Below are positions 8,997-16,148 of a stretch of 22,974 nucleotides of DNA, in pieces. The notes beneath the pieces were generated by a model. It was given only the letters and a program-made list of their open reading frames with translations. It did not search any database and had not been told where the DNA came from. The translations under genes were made by a program, and so were the position numbers. Every line of letters begins with the position of its first letter. Position 1 is the first letter of the stretch. The stretch is from Actinomycetes bacterium (GTDB taxonomy: Bacteria; Actinomycetota; Acidimicrobiia; Acidimicrobiales; UBA8190), in the NCBI GenBank assembly GCA_021798135.1, contig JAJZYI010000015.1, forward strand, positions 1 to 22,974, read 5' to 3'.

Positions 8997-9035
8997 TGTA
9001 CATCGGGGGGGAATCAACTAGGATAATGGTTACAC
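8997..9035 (+). promoter_or_regulatory. Putative promoter/operator of operon A
   Basis: A sharp AT-rich patch in GC-rich DNA. TGTACA (8997-9002) lies 16 bp before TAGGAT (9019-9024), with GATAAT overlapping at 9022-9027; either could serve as the -10. The stretch 9016-9035 (AACTA, then TAATGGTTA, then CAC) resembles a stretch on the minus strand at 17392-17372 before operon B, with small gaps. This could be a shared operator or simply two similar AT-rich promoters. Confidence 0.45.
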
Positions 9036-9056
9036 TCGATGGCAAAGCTCCCCGAC

Positions 9057-9061
9057 GGAGG
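9057..9061 (+). promoter_or_regulatory. Shine-Dalgarno deciding the start of the first acyl-CoA dehydrogenase
   Basis: GGAGG lies 7 bases before the GTG at 9069. The in-frame ATG at 9039 has no comparable ribosome site and falls next to the promoter candidate, so GTG 9069 is preferred. Confidence 0.7.
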
Positions 9062-9068
9062 CACAGCT

Positions 9069-10220
9069 GTGACAACAGAGATCCAGTCTGGCGCCGACTT
9101 GGTCGCTCTGGCAGGCGAGTTCGCCCGGCGGGAGATCGCTCCGCTCGTCGCCGAGTACGACCGAGCTGAACACATCCCGCGTGACCTGCTCGACAAGATG
9201 GCGGTGCTCGGGTTCTTCGGCGGGGTCGTCCCCGTTGAGGAGGGCGGCCTGGGGCTCGACCACGTCACCTTCGCCGCCCTCGTCGAAGAGGTCAGCAAGG
9301 TGTGCCAGATCGTCGGCACCCTCGTGTCGATGCCCTCGGGCCTCGTCGGGGCCGGGATCGCGCGGTTCGGCACCGCCGAGCAGAAGGAGCGGTGGCTGCG
9401 CCCACTGGCGGAGGGCCGGATCTTCGGCGGTTCCGCCGTCACCGAGCCGCAGTCGGGGAGCGACGTGGCAGGCATGCGGACGACGTACCGCAAGGACGGC
9501 GACTCGTTCGTCCTGAACGGGTCGAAGGCGTGGATCTCCAACCTCGATATCGCGGACTTCTTCCTGTCGTTTGCCACCATGGACCGGAGCCTGCGCCACC
9601 GCGGCGTCTCCGCGTTCATCATCCCGCGCGACACCCCCGGCCTCGGCCTGTACCCCTACGAGAACAAGCTCGGCTTCCGCCCGATCTGCACGGGCGAAGT
9701 CGTCCTGGACGACGTTCGCCTCGGCCGGGAGAGCCTGGTCGGTGAGGAAGGCCGGGGCTTCGAGGTGGCCATGACCGCGGTCGAGCGGGGCCGGCTTGGT
9801 GTGGCGGCCCGGTCGGTGGGGCTGGCGCAGAGCTGCATGGACGAGGCCGTCGCCTATGCGCAGGAGCGGCACGCCTTCGGTCATCCGATCGGAGAGTTCC
9901 AGATCGTCCAGTCCAAGATCACCGACATGGCGGTGGGCGTCCACACTGCCCGGTTGCTCGTCCAGGACGCCGCCAGAGCGCTCGACCGGGGAGAGCGGGC
10001 ACGCCGGCTGACGAGCATGGCCAAGATGTACGCCAGCGACGTCGCCTTCCGGACGGCCACGGATGCGATGCAGATCCACGGGGCGTACGGCGTGTCGTCG
10101 GACTACCCCGTGGGTCGCATGTTCCGCGACGCCAAGGTCCTGCAGATCGTCGAGGGGAGCAACGACCTGCACCGGGCGCTCATCGGCGAGATGGCCGTCG
10201 GGATTCGGGCGGAGTCATGA
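9069..10220 (+). CDS. Acyl-CoA dehydrogenase (FAD-dependent), operon A
   Basis: 383 residues (393 if begun at the ATG at 9039). Introduces the alpha-beta double bond into an acyl-CoA thioester using FAD, passing electrons to ETF. The signature GGSAVTEPQSGSD is at about 120-132, LNGSKAWISN follows the middle beta domain, and the C-terminal QIVEGSNDLHRALI places the expected catalytic Glu at about 362. Length and domain order (N-terminal helices, beta barrel, C-terminal helices) are normal. First gene of a five-gene operon, with its TGA overlapping the next ATG. Substrate chain length or branching is not predictable. The second ACAD at 16149-17300 is clearly divergent from it, so the two probably act on different intermediates. 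Confidence 0.92.
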   Translation: MTTEIQSGADLVALAGEFARREIAPLVAEYDRAEHIPRDLLDKMAVLGFFGGVVPVEEGGLGLDHVTFAALVEEVSKVCQIVGTLVSMPSGLVGAGIARFGTAEQKERWLRPLAEGRIFGGSAVTEPQSGSDVAGMRTTYRKDGDSFVLNGSKAWISNLDIADFFLSFATMDRSLRHRGVSAFIIPRDTPGLGLYPYENKLGFRPICTGEVVLDDVRLGRESLVGEEGRGFEVAMTAVERGRLGVAARSVGLAQSCMDEAVAYAQERHAFGHPIGEFQIVQSKITDMAVGVHTARLLVQDAARALDRGERARRLTSMAKMYASDVAFRTATDAMQIHGAYGVSSDYPVGRMFRDAKVLQIVEGSNDLHRALIGEMAVGIRAES

Positions 10221-11668
10221 ACGAGGCCGGTATCGAGGGCGTCGCGACCTACGTTCCCCGGGGGCGGACAGCAGTGGCGGACATCCGCCGGTCATGGCCC
10301 GGCGTGGCTGGACCCGGCGGAGTCACCAGCGTCTCGGTCACCGAGTTCGACGAGGACGTGGTGACGATGGCTGCCGAGGCCGCCGAGGCCGCACTGGGTG
10401 TCGCCGGACGCGACGCTCTCGACGTGAACATGCTGCTGGTCGCGACCTGCTCCTCGCCGTATGCCGAGCACTCCGCGGCAGCGGAGGTCGCTCGGGGCCT
10501 CGGCCTCGATCGGTCGGCGGCGCTGGTCGACCTCGCCGGGTCGACCCTCGGCGGGGTGCAGGCGGTGGTCACCGCCGTCGACGCGGTTCGCTGCGGACGC
10601 GCCGAGCGGGCCCTGGCCGTCGCCAGCGAGCGGCGGCGGGGCCGGCCCGGGACGGCGGTCGAGGCGCTCGGCGCCGGCGCGGCGGCGGTCCTCGTCTCGC
10701 GCCACGGGCCAGCGGTCGTCACGGGCGTGGCGTCCTGGCGTCACGGGGTGCCGACACGATGGCGGCCCGACGGAGCCGACGCGCTCGTGCACTACGACGA
10801 CAGCCGGTTTGAGATGGTGGAACAGGTGGTGCCCGCGCTGGCGGCGGTCGTGCGGGCTCTCGGTGCCAGCGCCGGGTTCGCCGCCTTGGGCCCGCTCGAC
10901 CAGCGGGCCCGCGCACACGTGCACCGGGCGGTGGGCGTCGGTGGCGAGCAGAGCGCGTCCGAGTTGTCAGAGACCGGGGACCTCGGGAGCGCCGGGCCGC
11001 TCTTCGCCTTGGCGGGGCACCTCGCTGCCGGCGCCGGCGATCTCGGCGTCTGCGCCGCAGTGGAGCCCGGGTCGGGAGCAGTGGGTTTCCTCGTGCACGC
11101 CGCCGTGCCTGTGCCCGTCGTAGCGAAGCGGCCCGCTCCCGTGGCGGTCGGCTACGTCGGGTACCTCCAGCGGGCGGGGGTGATCGAGGGGCCGGCACCC
11201 CCGCAGCCGGTGGTGCCTCACGCGGCGACCCCTGCTGCCGCCCGCGACGACGCCGATGGCAGCCTGGTCGGCAGCAGGTGCGACGCGTGCGGATCGCTGC
11301 ACGTCCCACCGCGCCGGGTTTGCGCAGACTGCGGGGGCGCCGACCTGGCTCTGGAGCGTGCACCGCGCACCGGGCGGATCGTCACGTTCAACGTCCAGCA
11401 CATCGTCGCCGTCCATCCGGAGCCCGCCCCCGTCGCCGTCGGTGTGGTCCGGCTTGACGGCGAAGGCGGGGCCCGCGGCGGACAGGTGTCGGCCATGTTC
11501 TGCGACTCAGAGCTCGACGCCCTGGCGGTCGGTGCGCCGGTGGAGCTCGTGTACCGCCGGCTCGGGATGGAGGAGGGTCTGGTGAAGTACGGATGGAAGG
11601 CCCGTGTGGTCGACGGAGATCGGGCGGTCATCGACGGGGCGACGGCGAGCGCGGGGGTGGACCGGTGA
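10217..11668 (+). CDS. HMG-CoA synthase-like domain fused to DUF35 (Zn ribbon/OB-fold), catalytic residues apparently lost
   Basis: 483 residues. Residues 1 to about 310 follow the HMG-CoA synthase/KAS III fold: GIEGVATYVPRGR start, DEDVVTMAAEAA (45-56), MLLVATCSSPYAEHSAAAEV (72-91), ALVDLAGSTLGG (102-113), GSAG (257-260), EPGSGAVGF (283-291). Against bacterial and archaeal HMGS the Glu of VATES is Cys78, the nucleophilic Cys of E-A-C is Gly108, and the FHxP histidine region reads FAALGPLDQ (221-229) with no His. Residues about 345-475 form a DUF35 module: zinc ribbon C355, C358, C369, C372, then an OB-fold with GRIVTFNVQH (386-395). DUF35 proteins bind partner thiolases and help shape the CoA site. 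ATGA overlap with the ACAD and GTGA overlap with the SCPx-type thiolase suggest a complex with the latter. It probably does not make HMG-CoA; the actual role is unknown. Confidence 0.8.
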   Translation: MNEAGIEGVATYVPRGRTAVADIRRSWPGVAGPGGVTSVSVTEFDEDVVTMAAEAAEAALGVAGRDALDVNMLLVATCSSPYAEHSAAAEVARGLGLDRSAALVDLAGSTLGGVQAVVTAVDAVRCGRAERALAVASERRRGRPGTAVEALGAGAAAVLVSRHGPAVVTGVASWRHGVPTRWRPDGADALVHYDDSRFEMVEQVVPALAAVVRALGASAGFAALGPLDQRARAHVHRAVGVGGEQSASELSETGDLGSAGPLFALAGHLAAGAGDLGVCAAVEPGSGAVGFLVHAAVPVPVVAKRPAPVAVGYVGYLQRAGVIEGPAPPQPVVPHAATPAAARDDADGSLVGSRCDACGSLHVPPRRVCADCGGADLALERAPRTGRIVTFNVQHIVAVHPEPAPVAVGVVRLDGEGGARGGQVSAMFCDSELDALAVGAPVELVYRRLGMEEGLVKYGWKARVVDGDRAVIDGATASAGVDR

Positions 11669-12837
11669 TCGGCCCGGGAGTCTCCGTCGTCGCCGCTGGC
11701 ATGGTGCGCTTCGGGGAGCGGTTCGACGCCGGGTACGACGAGCTCGCCCTGGGCGCGTGGCGGGCCGCGCTCGAGTCCGCCGGCGGACGGATCGACCCCG
11801 ATCGGGTGCAGGCGGCCTGGCTGTCAACCGCGCTCGGCGGTCTCATCCGGCGTGAAGCCGTGACCGGTGCGAGCCTCGCCGACCCCCTCGGCCTGTACCC
11901 GCGCCCCGTGACCCGGGTGGAGAACGCCTGTGCCGGCGGCAGCGACGCCGTCCGCAACGCGGCGTTCGCCGTGGCGAGCGGCGTGTACGACGTTGTCCTG
12001 GTGCTCGGTGTCGAGAAGATGCGCGACCTGCCGACGCGTGCCAGCCTGATCGCGCAGCGCGGCACGATGAGCCACCTGTGGTGGCACCCGCGCGGGGCGA
12101 CGTCGCCATACCTCTTCGCCCAGCACGCGACCGTGATGATCGAGGAAGGCAACCTCACTCGAGAGGACATGGCGCTCGTCTCGGTCAAGAACCACGACCA
12201 CGGTGCGCTCAACCCCAATGCCTTCATGCGCAAGCCGGTCACGACCGACCAGGTCCTGGGGTCGGCGCCCGTGTGCGAGCCGCTCACGGTGCTCGACTGC
12301 TGCCCGACGACCGACGGGGCCGCGGCGGTAGTGCTCTGCCGGAGCGACATCGCGTCGAGCTTCACGGACGCTCCCGTGGAGCTGATCGCCTCGGGGCTCG
12401 CCACCGACACCATGTACTCGCACACCAAGTCGGCGTTCGGCATGCAGCTGGCCCCGACGCGCGCAGCAGCGGACGCCTACCGCATGGCCGGGATCAAGCC
12501 GTCCGATATCGATGTCGCCGAGCTGCACGACTGCTTCAGCGTGGCGGAGCTGCTCGCCTATGAGGACCTGGGCTTCTGCGAGCGGGGGAAGTCCGGCGTC
12601 TGGCTGCGGGCCGGCAACGCGTCGCTGGGCGGCACCTTGCCGTGCAACCCCAGCGGCGGCCTGCTCTCCAAGGGTCATCCGATCGGTGCCACCGGGGTGG
12701 CGCAGCTGTGCGAGATCTTCTGGCAGCTCCGAGGCGAAGCCGGTGAGCGCCAGGTCGAAGGCGCACGGATCGGCCTGACGCACAACGTCGGCGGTAACGG
12801 CCAGGTGTGCTGCGTGAACATAGCCCGGCTTTCGTGA
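11665..12837 (+). CDS. SCPx-type thiolase (3-oxoacyl-CoA thiolase / thiolase-like lyase)
   Basis: 390 residues. Thiolases cleave 3-oxoacyl-CoA with CoA; the SCPx (sterol carrier protein X) type is known for alpha-methyl-branched and steroid side-chain substrates. Nucleophile region VENACAGGSDAVRNA has Cys89. The C-terminal half is very SCPx-like: ELHDCFSVAELLAYEDLGF (286-304), NPSGGLLSKGHPIGATG (328-344) with His338, WQLRGEAGERQVEGA (353-367), and HNVGGNGQVCCVNI (373-386), where a Cys could be the acid/base. There is no SCP2 sterol-carrier domain at the C-terminus. The GTG at 11665 overlaps the upstream TGA as GTGA. With Cys89 present, thiolysis is more likely than the retro-aldol chemistry of Ltp2-type homologues. 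The adjacent DUF35 fusion is the likely partner. Confidence 0.88.
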   Translation: MIGPGVSVVAAGMVRFGERFDAGYDELALGAWRAALESAGGRIDPDRVQAAWLSTALGGLIRREAVTGASLADPLGLYPRPVTRVENACAGGSDAVRNAAFAVASGVYDVVLVLGVEKMRDLPTRASLIAQRGTMSHLWWHPRGATSPYLFAQHATVMIEEGNLTREDMALVSVKNHDHGALNPNAFMRKPVTTDQVLGSAPVCEPLTVLDCCPTTDGAAAVVLCRSDIASSFTDAPVELIASGLATDTMYSHTKSAFGMQLAPTRAAADAYRMAGIKPSDIDVAELHDCFSVAELLAYEDLGFCERGKSGVWLRAGNASLGGTLPCNPSGGLLSKGHPIGATGVAQLCEIFWQLRGEAGERQVEGARIGLTHNVGGNGQVCCVNIARLS

Positions 12838-12871
12838 GCCGCAACGGGGCCATGCGTGGATGAGGAGGGAC

Positions 12872-13783
12872 ATGCGAGTCGCGGTGATTGGTGCAGGTAC
12901 GATGGGATCGGGCATCGCACAGGTGTGCGCCACCAGCGGGCACGTGGTGCGGCTGCACGACGCCAGCCCCGGGAAGAGCGCTGAGGCCCTTGTGGCCGTC
13001 CGTTCCAGTCTGGAGCGTTTCGCGGCGAAGGACCGCCTCGGCGGGCAGGAGCCGGACGACGTGCTCGGCCGCATCGAGGTGGCGCCGTCCACAGGGTCGG
13101 CGTGCGAGGCCGCCGACGTGGTGATCGAGACCGTCGTGGAGCGGCTCGACGTCAAGCACGACGTGTTCGGGGCCGCTGTCGAGGCGGCCCCGGCCGACGC
13201 GCTCTTGGCGACGAACACCTCGCAGCTGTCGATCACGCAGATCGGATCGGTCCTCGGTGCCGACGCGTCCCGGCTCGTGGGCATGCACTTCTTCAACCCG
13301 CCCGTGATGATGCAGCTGGTTGAGCTCGTGGTCGGCCTCGTGACGAGCGACTCGACCGTGAAGGCGGCCGAAGCGTTCGCGAGCGGCCTTGGGAAGGAGA
13401 CCGTCGTCTGCCGCAAGGACAGCCCCGGCTTCCTCACCTCTCGGATCTCCGCCATCGTGCGGCTCGAGTGCCTGCGCATGCTCGAGGAGGGTGTCGGATC
13501 CGCGTCGGACATCGACAAGGCCCTCCGCCTCGGTCTGAACTTCCCGATGGGACCGCTCGAGCTCGGGGACTTCAACGGGCTCGACACGTACCTGCACGCG
13601 CTCGAGTCGCTCGAGCGCAGCCTCGGTGAACGGTTCCGTCCGACCGTGACGCTCCGGAACCTCGTCGCAGCGGGCCGGCTCGGCCGCAAGACCGGGCACG
13701 GGATCTACCGCTATGCAGGTGACGGCAGCCGTGTCGACGACGGCGTCGACGGCGCTGGCGCGCCGTCGGGTGCGAACCGATGA
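12872..13783 (+). CDS. 3-hydroxyacyl-CoA dehydrogenase (NAD-dependent)
   Basis: 303 residues. Oxidises 3-hydroxyacyl-CoA to 3-oxoacyl-CoA, the step before the thiolase. Rossmann motif VAVIGAGTMGSGIAQ (3-17), VIETVVERLDVK (84-95), TNTSQLSITQI (114-124), and GMHFFNPPVMMQLVELV (137-153) with the His139-Glu151 dyad at the same 12-residue spacing as in the human enzyme. The C-terminal helical domain includes KDSPGF and NFPMGPLELGDFNGLD. The ATG at 12872 is chosen because AGGAGG (12863-12868) precedes it, although only 3 bases away; the ATG at 12860 would put that site inside the gene. Its TGA overlaps the next ATG. FadB2/Hbd-like length, not a fused multifunctional enzyme. Confidence 0.94.
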   Translation: MRVAVIGAGTMGSGIAQVCATSGHVVRLHDASPGKSAEALVAVRSSLERFAAKDRLGGQEPDDVLGRIEVAPSTGSACEAADVVIETVVERLDVKHDVFGAAVEAAPADALLATNTSQLSITQIGSVLGADASRLVGMHFFNPPVMMQLVELVVGLVTSDSTVKAAEAFASGLGKETVVCRKDSPGFLTSRISAIVRLECLRMLEEGVGSASDIDKALRLGLNFPMGPLELGDFNGLDTYLHALESLERSLGERFRPTVTLRNLVAAGRLGRKTGHGIYRYAGDGSRVDDGVDGAGAPSGANR

Positions 13784-14565
13784 GCGACGGCTCGATCGAC
13801 AGCTCGATCGACGGTTCCTGGCCGGCGCTGGAAGCCACGACCGTCCAGGTCGAGGACGGCGTGGCGTGGGTGACCCTCGACCGGCCCGACGCCGCGAACG
13901 CCCGGAACCAGGTGATGCGCAACGAGCTCACCTGGATCTGGGATCGGCTCGCGGCCAGCGACGAGGTCGGTGCCGTGGTGCTGACGGGCGCCGGGGACCG
14001 GCACTTCTGCGCGGGGATGGACCTCAAGGAGGCCGGTCAGCCCGAGCAGTCCGGGGCACGGCGCGACAGGTTGCGGGCCAGCCGCGACATCGAGCAGCTC
14101 GCCGCGCTCCCGCAGCCGACGATCGCGGCGGTGAACGGGTATGCGCTGGGCGGTGGGTTCGAGATGGCTCTCGCCTGCGACATGCGTGTCGTGGCCGAGC
14201 ATGCCCAGCTCGGTCTGACCGAGCTCGCCTTTGGCCTGGTGCCCGGCGGCGGCGGGACCCAGCGGCTCCCGCGGCTGGTCGGGTTGGCCCGCGCTGCGGA
14301 GATGCTCTACCTGGGGCTCCGGCTGACCGGGCCCGAGGCCGTCTCGTGGGGGATCGCCAACCGCTGCGTCCCCGGGGCGCAGCTCCGGTCCGTCGCGCGC
14401 GAGCTGGCGCGGGCCGTAGCCGCCACGCCGCGCCGCGCCGCGCGCTACGCCAAGGAGCTCTTGCGCCAGAGCTACGAGGTGTCGCTGTCGGTCGGCGTCG
14501 AGCGGGAGCTCGACGCCCTCCTGACGCTGCTCGCCGATCGGCAGGCGGGCGCTGGCGCCGGCTGA
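13780..14565 (+). CDS. Enoyl-CoA hydratase (crotonase family), operon A
   Basis: 261 residues. Hydrates trans-2-enoyl-CoA to 3-hydroxyacyl-CoA. Oxyanion-hole segment HFCAGMDLKEA (75-85), GYALGGGFEMALACD (120-134) with Glu128, and LGLTELAFGLVPGGGGTQRL (144-163) with Glu148. Both catalytic glutamates of true hydratases (rat E144/E164) are therefore retained. The N-terminus holds SIDSSIDGS from a 12-bp duplication at 13790-13813. Last gene of operon A, ATGA-coupled to the 3-hydroxyacyl-CoA dehydrogenase and followed by a strong hairpin. With its neighbours it completes a hydratase-dehydrogenase-thiolase set. Confidence 0.92.
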   Translation: MSDGSIDSSIDGSWPALEATTVQVEDGVAWVTLDRPDAANARNQVMRNELTWIWDRLAASDEVGAVVLTGAGDRHFCAGMDLKEAGQPEQSGARRDRLRASRDIEQLAALPQPTIAAVNGYALGGGFEMALACDMRVVAEHAQLGLTELAFGLVPGGGGTQRLPRLVGLARAAEMLYLGLRLTGPEAVSWGIANRCVPGAQLRSVARELARAVAATPRRAARYAKELLRQSYEVSLSVGVERELDALLTLLADRQAGAGAG

Positions 14566-14568
14566 GGT

Positions 14569-14609
14569 CGCAGTGACGCCGGCGCCCGGTGCGCTCCGGC
14601 GTCACTGCG
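14569..14609. terminator. Bidirectional terminator between convergent operons A and B
   Basis: Perfect 14-bp inverted repeat, CGCAGTGACGCCGG (14569-14582) and CCGGCGTCACTGCG (14596-14609), with a 13-nt loop. It sits 3 bp after the operon A stop, and its right arm contains the stop codon of the convergent amidohydrolase gene (14602-14604). No T-run on either side. Confidence 0.8.
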
Positions 14610-15396
14610 GTGTGATGCCGAGCAGTGCGCAGGCGTTGCCACCGAGGACCATCGACACCTCGTCATCGTCGAGCCCGAGGCGGCGCACCGCCTCGATCTC
14701 GGCAGCCGGCGACGCGGTTGGCCAGTCGGACGCGAAGAGCACCCGCTCCACCCCGTGCCGGCGGACCCGCTCGCGGACCGTCGCCGGATCGAGGTCCGCG
14801 AGCGACGGCGGCCATGCCGTGTCGACGAGGACCGGGAGCCCGGCGAGCTCCTGCTCGGCCTCGGCGAACCGGTGGAAGCCGCCGAAGTGGCAGGCGACGA
14901 GCGCGAGCCGGGGAAAGGCCCGGGCGATGTCGGCCACCATGCGGGGCGTGCACGGCGCACCGTCGGAGCCGCCGCCCTCACCGACGTGGGCGATCACGCA
15001 GAACTCGCCCTCGAGCGCCGCCAACGTGTCGTACAGGCGGGGGTCGTCGAGCCGGTAGCCCTGGAAGATGGCGTGGAGCTTGACTCCGGCCACGCCGTTG
15101 GCGCGCAGGTGACCCAGGTTCACGTCGGCGGGTGCGTCCGGGTGCACGGTGCCGAACGGGATGAAGCGCGAGCGGTCCAGCATGCCGACGAAGCCGTTGG
15201 CCGCCTCGAGCTGCTGCGCTGTGTTGGCGACGGCGAGGCACACCGAGCGGTCGACGGCGGCCTCGTCCTGCGCCTGCGCCAGACCGGCGACGGTGCCGTC
15301 GCCGAACAGGCTCATGTCCGGGATGTTGCCGCCCAGCGCGCGGCGAGCGACCGCGTCAGGCCAGACATGGGTATGGAAGTCGATGATCACCGGCAC
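14602..15396 (-). CDS. Amidohydrolase_2 family metal-dependent hydrolase/decarboxylase
   Basis: 264 residues, TIM-barrel amidohydrolase (PF04909-like). Metal and active-site positions are IIDFHTHVWPD (His8, His10), GVKLHA (Lys106), IAHVGEG (His137), ACHFGG (His170) and FASDWP (Asp224). The family includes ACMSD-type decarboxylases, 4-oxalomesaconate hydratase-like enzymes and lactone hydrolases, so either C-C/C-O cleavage or decarboxylation is possible. The GTG at 15396 leaves 1 bp after the SDR stop; the GTG at 15390, 5 bases after GAGG, would give an MIIDFHTH start and is equally plausible. Last gene of operon B, ending inside the shared terminator. Its presence in a beta-oxidation-like operon suggests an extra chemical step on the substrate or on a by-product. 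Confidence 0.85.
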   Translation of the reverse strand: MPVIIDFHTHVWPDAVARRALGGNIPDMSLFGDGTVAGLAQAQDEAAVDRSVCLAVANTAQQLEAANGFVGMLDRSRFIPFGTVHPDAPADVNLGHLRANGVAGVKLHAIFQGYRLDDPRLYDTLAALEGEFCVIAHVGEGGGSDGAPCTPRMVADIARAFPRLALVACHFGGFHRFAEAEQELAGLPVLVDTAWPPSLADLDPATVRERVRRHGVERVLFASDWPTASPAAEIEAVRRLGLDDDEVSMVLGGNACALLGITPQ

Positions 15397-15397
15397 C

Positions 15398-16147
15398 TCA
15401 CAGCTTCGCCGCCTCCCCGCCGTCGATCACGTAGGTCGCGCCGGTGATGAACGCCGACCGGGGCGAGGCCAGGAAGCAGGCCAGCGGCCCGATCTCGTCT
15501 GCGCCTCCCATGCGGCCGGCGGGGATCTTGCGGAGGCGCCGCGTGAGCACGGTCGGGTCGTCGAGCACCGCCTGCTGCGCGTCGGTCGCGAACGCCCCGG
15601 GAGCGATAGCGTTGACCTGGACGTTGGCAGGCGCCCACTCGCCGGCGAGCGCCTCGGTGAAGCGCAGCAGGGCCCCCTTGGAGGCGGAGTACGCGGCCAG
15701 CGTCGGCTTCCCGCGCAGGCCCGACGTCGACGCGACGTTGATCACCTTGCCGTGCCCCTGCCCGAGCAGGACCGGGCCGGCTGAGCGGGCGAGCGCCACG
15801 GGGGCGAGGAGGTTGACCGAGAGGATCCGCTCCCACTCCTCGTTGGGCATGTCGGTGAACGACGCGGCTGGCGCGATGCCGGCGTTGTTCACCACGACGT
15901 CGAGCCCGCCGAATGCGTCGAGCGCGATGTCGACCAAGCGGGCCGCAGCCGTAGGGTCGCCGACGTCGCACACCGCGACGTGTACGGGTGACGGAGCGTC
16001 CGCTGCCAGCCGGTGCAGGTCGCTCTCGCTGCGTGCGGCGGCGACCACCTGCATGCCCTCGAGCGAGAAGGCCCGGACGATCGCGCTCCCGAGCCCGCGG
16101 CTCGCACCGGTGACGATGGCCACGCGTCCGTGGAGCTCGAGATCCAT
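15398..16147 (-). CDS. SDR-family oxidoreductase (FabG/BadH-like)
   Basis: 249 residues, classical short-chain dehydrogenase. TGASRGLG (13-20) binds NAD(P); Asp61, NNAG (87-90) and Asn112 are in place; the catalytic set is Ser140, Tyr153 and Lys157 (AYSASKGAL). Ends with ITGATYVIDGGEAAKL, typical of the family. Likely oxidises a hydroxyl on a CoA-linked intermediate, analogous to 2-hydroxycyclohexanecarboxyl-CoA dehydrogenase BadH, though FabG-like reduction is equally possible by sequence. The ATG at 16147 starts 1 bp after the stop of the upstream ACAD, with GAGG 9 bases ahead; starting further upstream would bury it in the ACAD gene. Ala37-Arg39 near the end of strand 2 hints at NADP, but weakly. 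Confidence 0.9.
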   Translation of the reverse strand: MDLELHGRVAIVTGASRGLGSAIVRAFSLEGMQVVAAARSESDLHRLAADAPSPVHVAVCDVGDPTAAARLVDIALDAFGGLDVVVNNAGIAPAASFTDMPNEEWERILSVNLLAPVALARSAGPVLLGQGHGKVINVASTSGLRGKPTLAAYSASKGALLRFTEALAGEWAPANVQVNAIAPGAFATDAQQAVLDDPTVLTRRLRKIPAGRMGGADEIGPLACFLASPRSAFITGATYVIDGGEAAKL

Positions 16148-16148
16148 G

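Noticed and set aside
9039..9068. ATG at 9039 as start of the first acyl-CoA dehydrogenase
   Set aside because: The GTG at 9069 has GGAGG at ideal spacing, whereas 9039 lies just after the -10-like sequence and lacks a ribosome site. A leaderless transcript from 9039 is not fully excluded.
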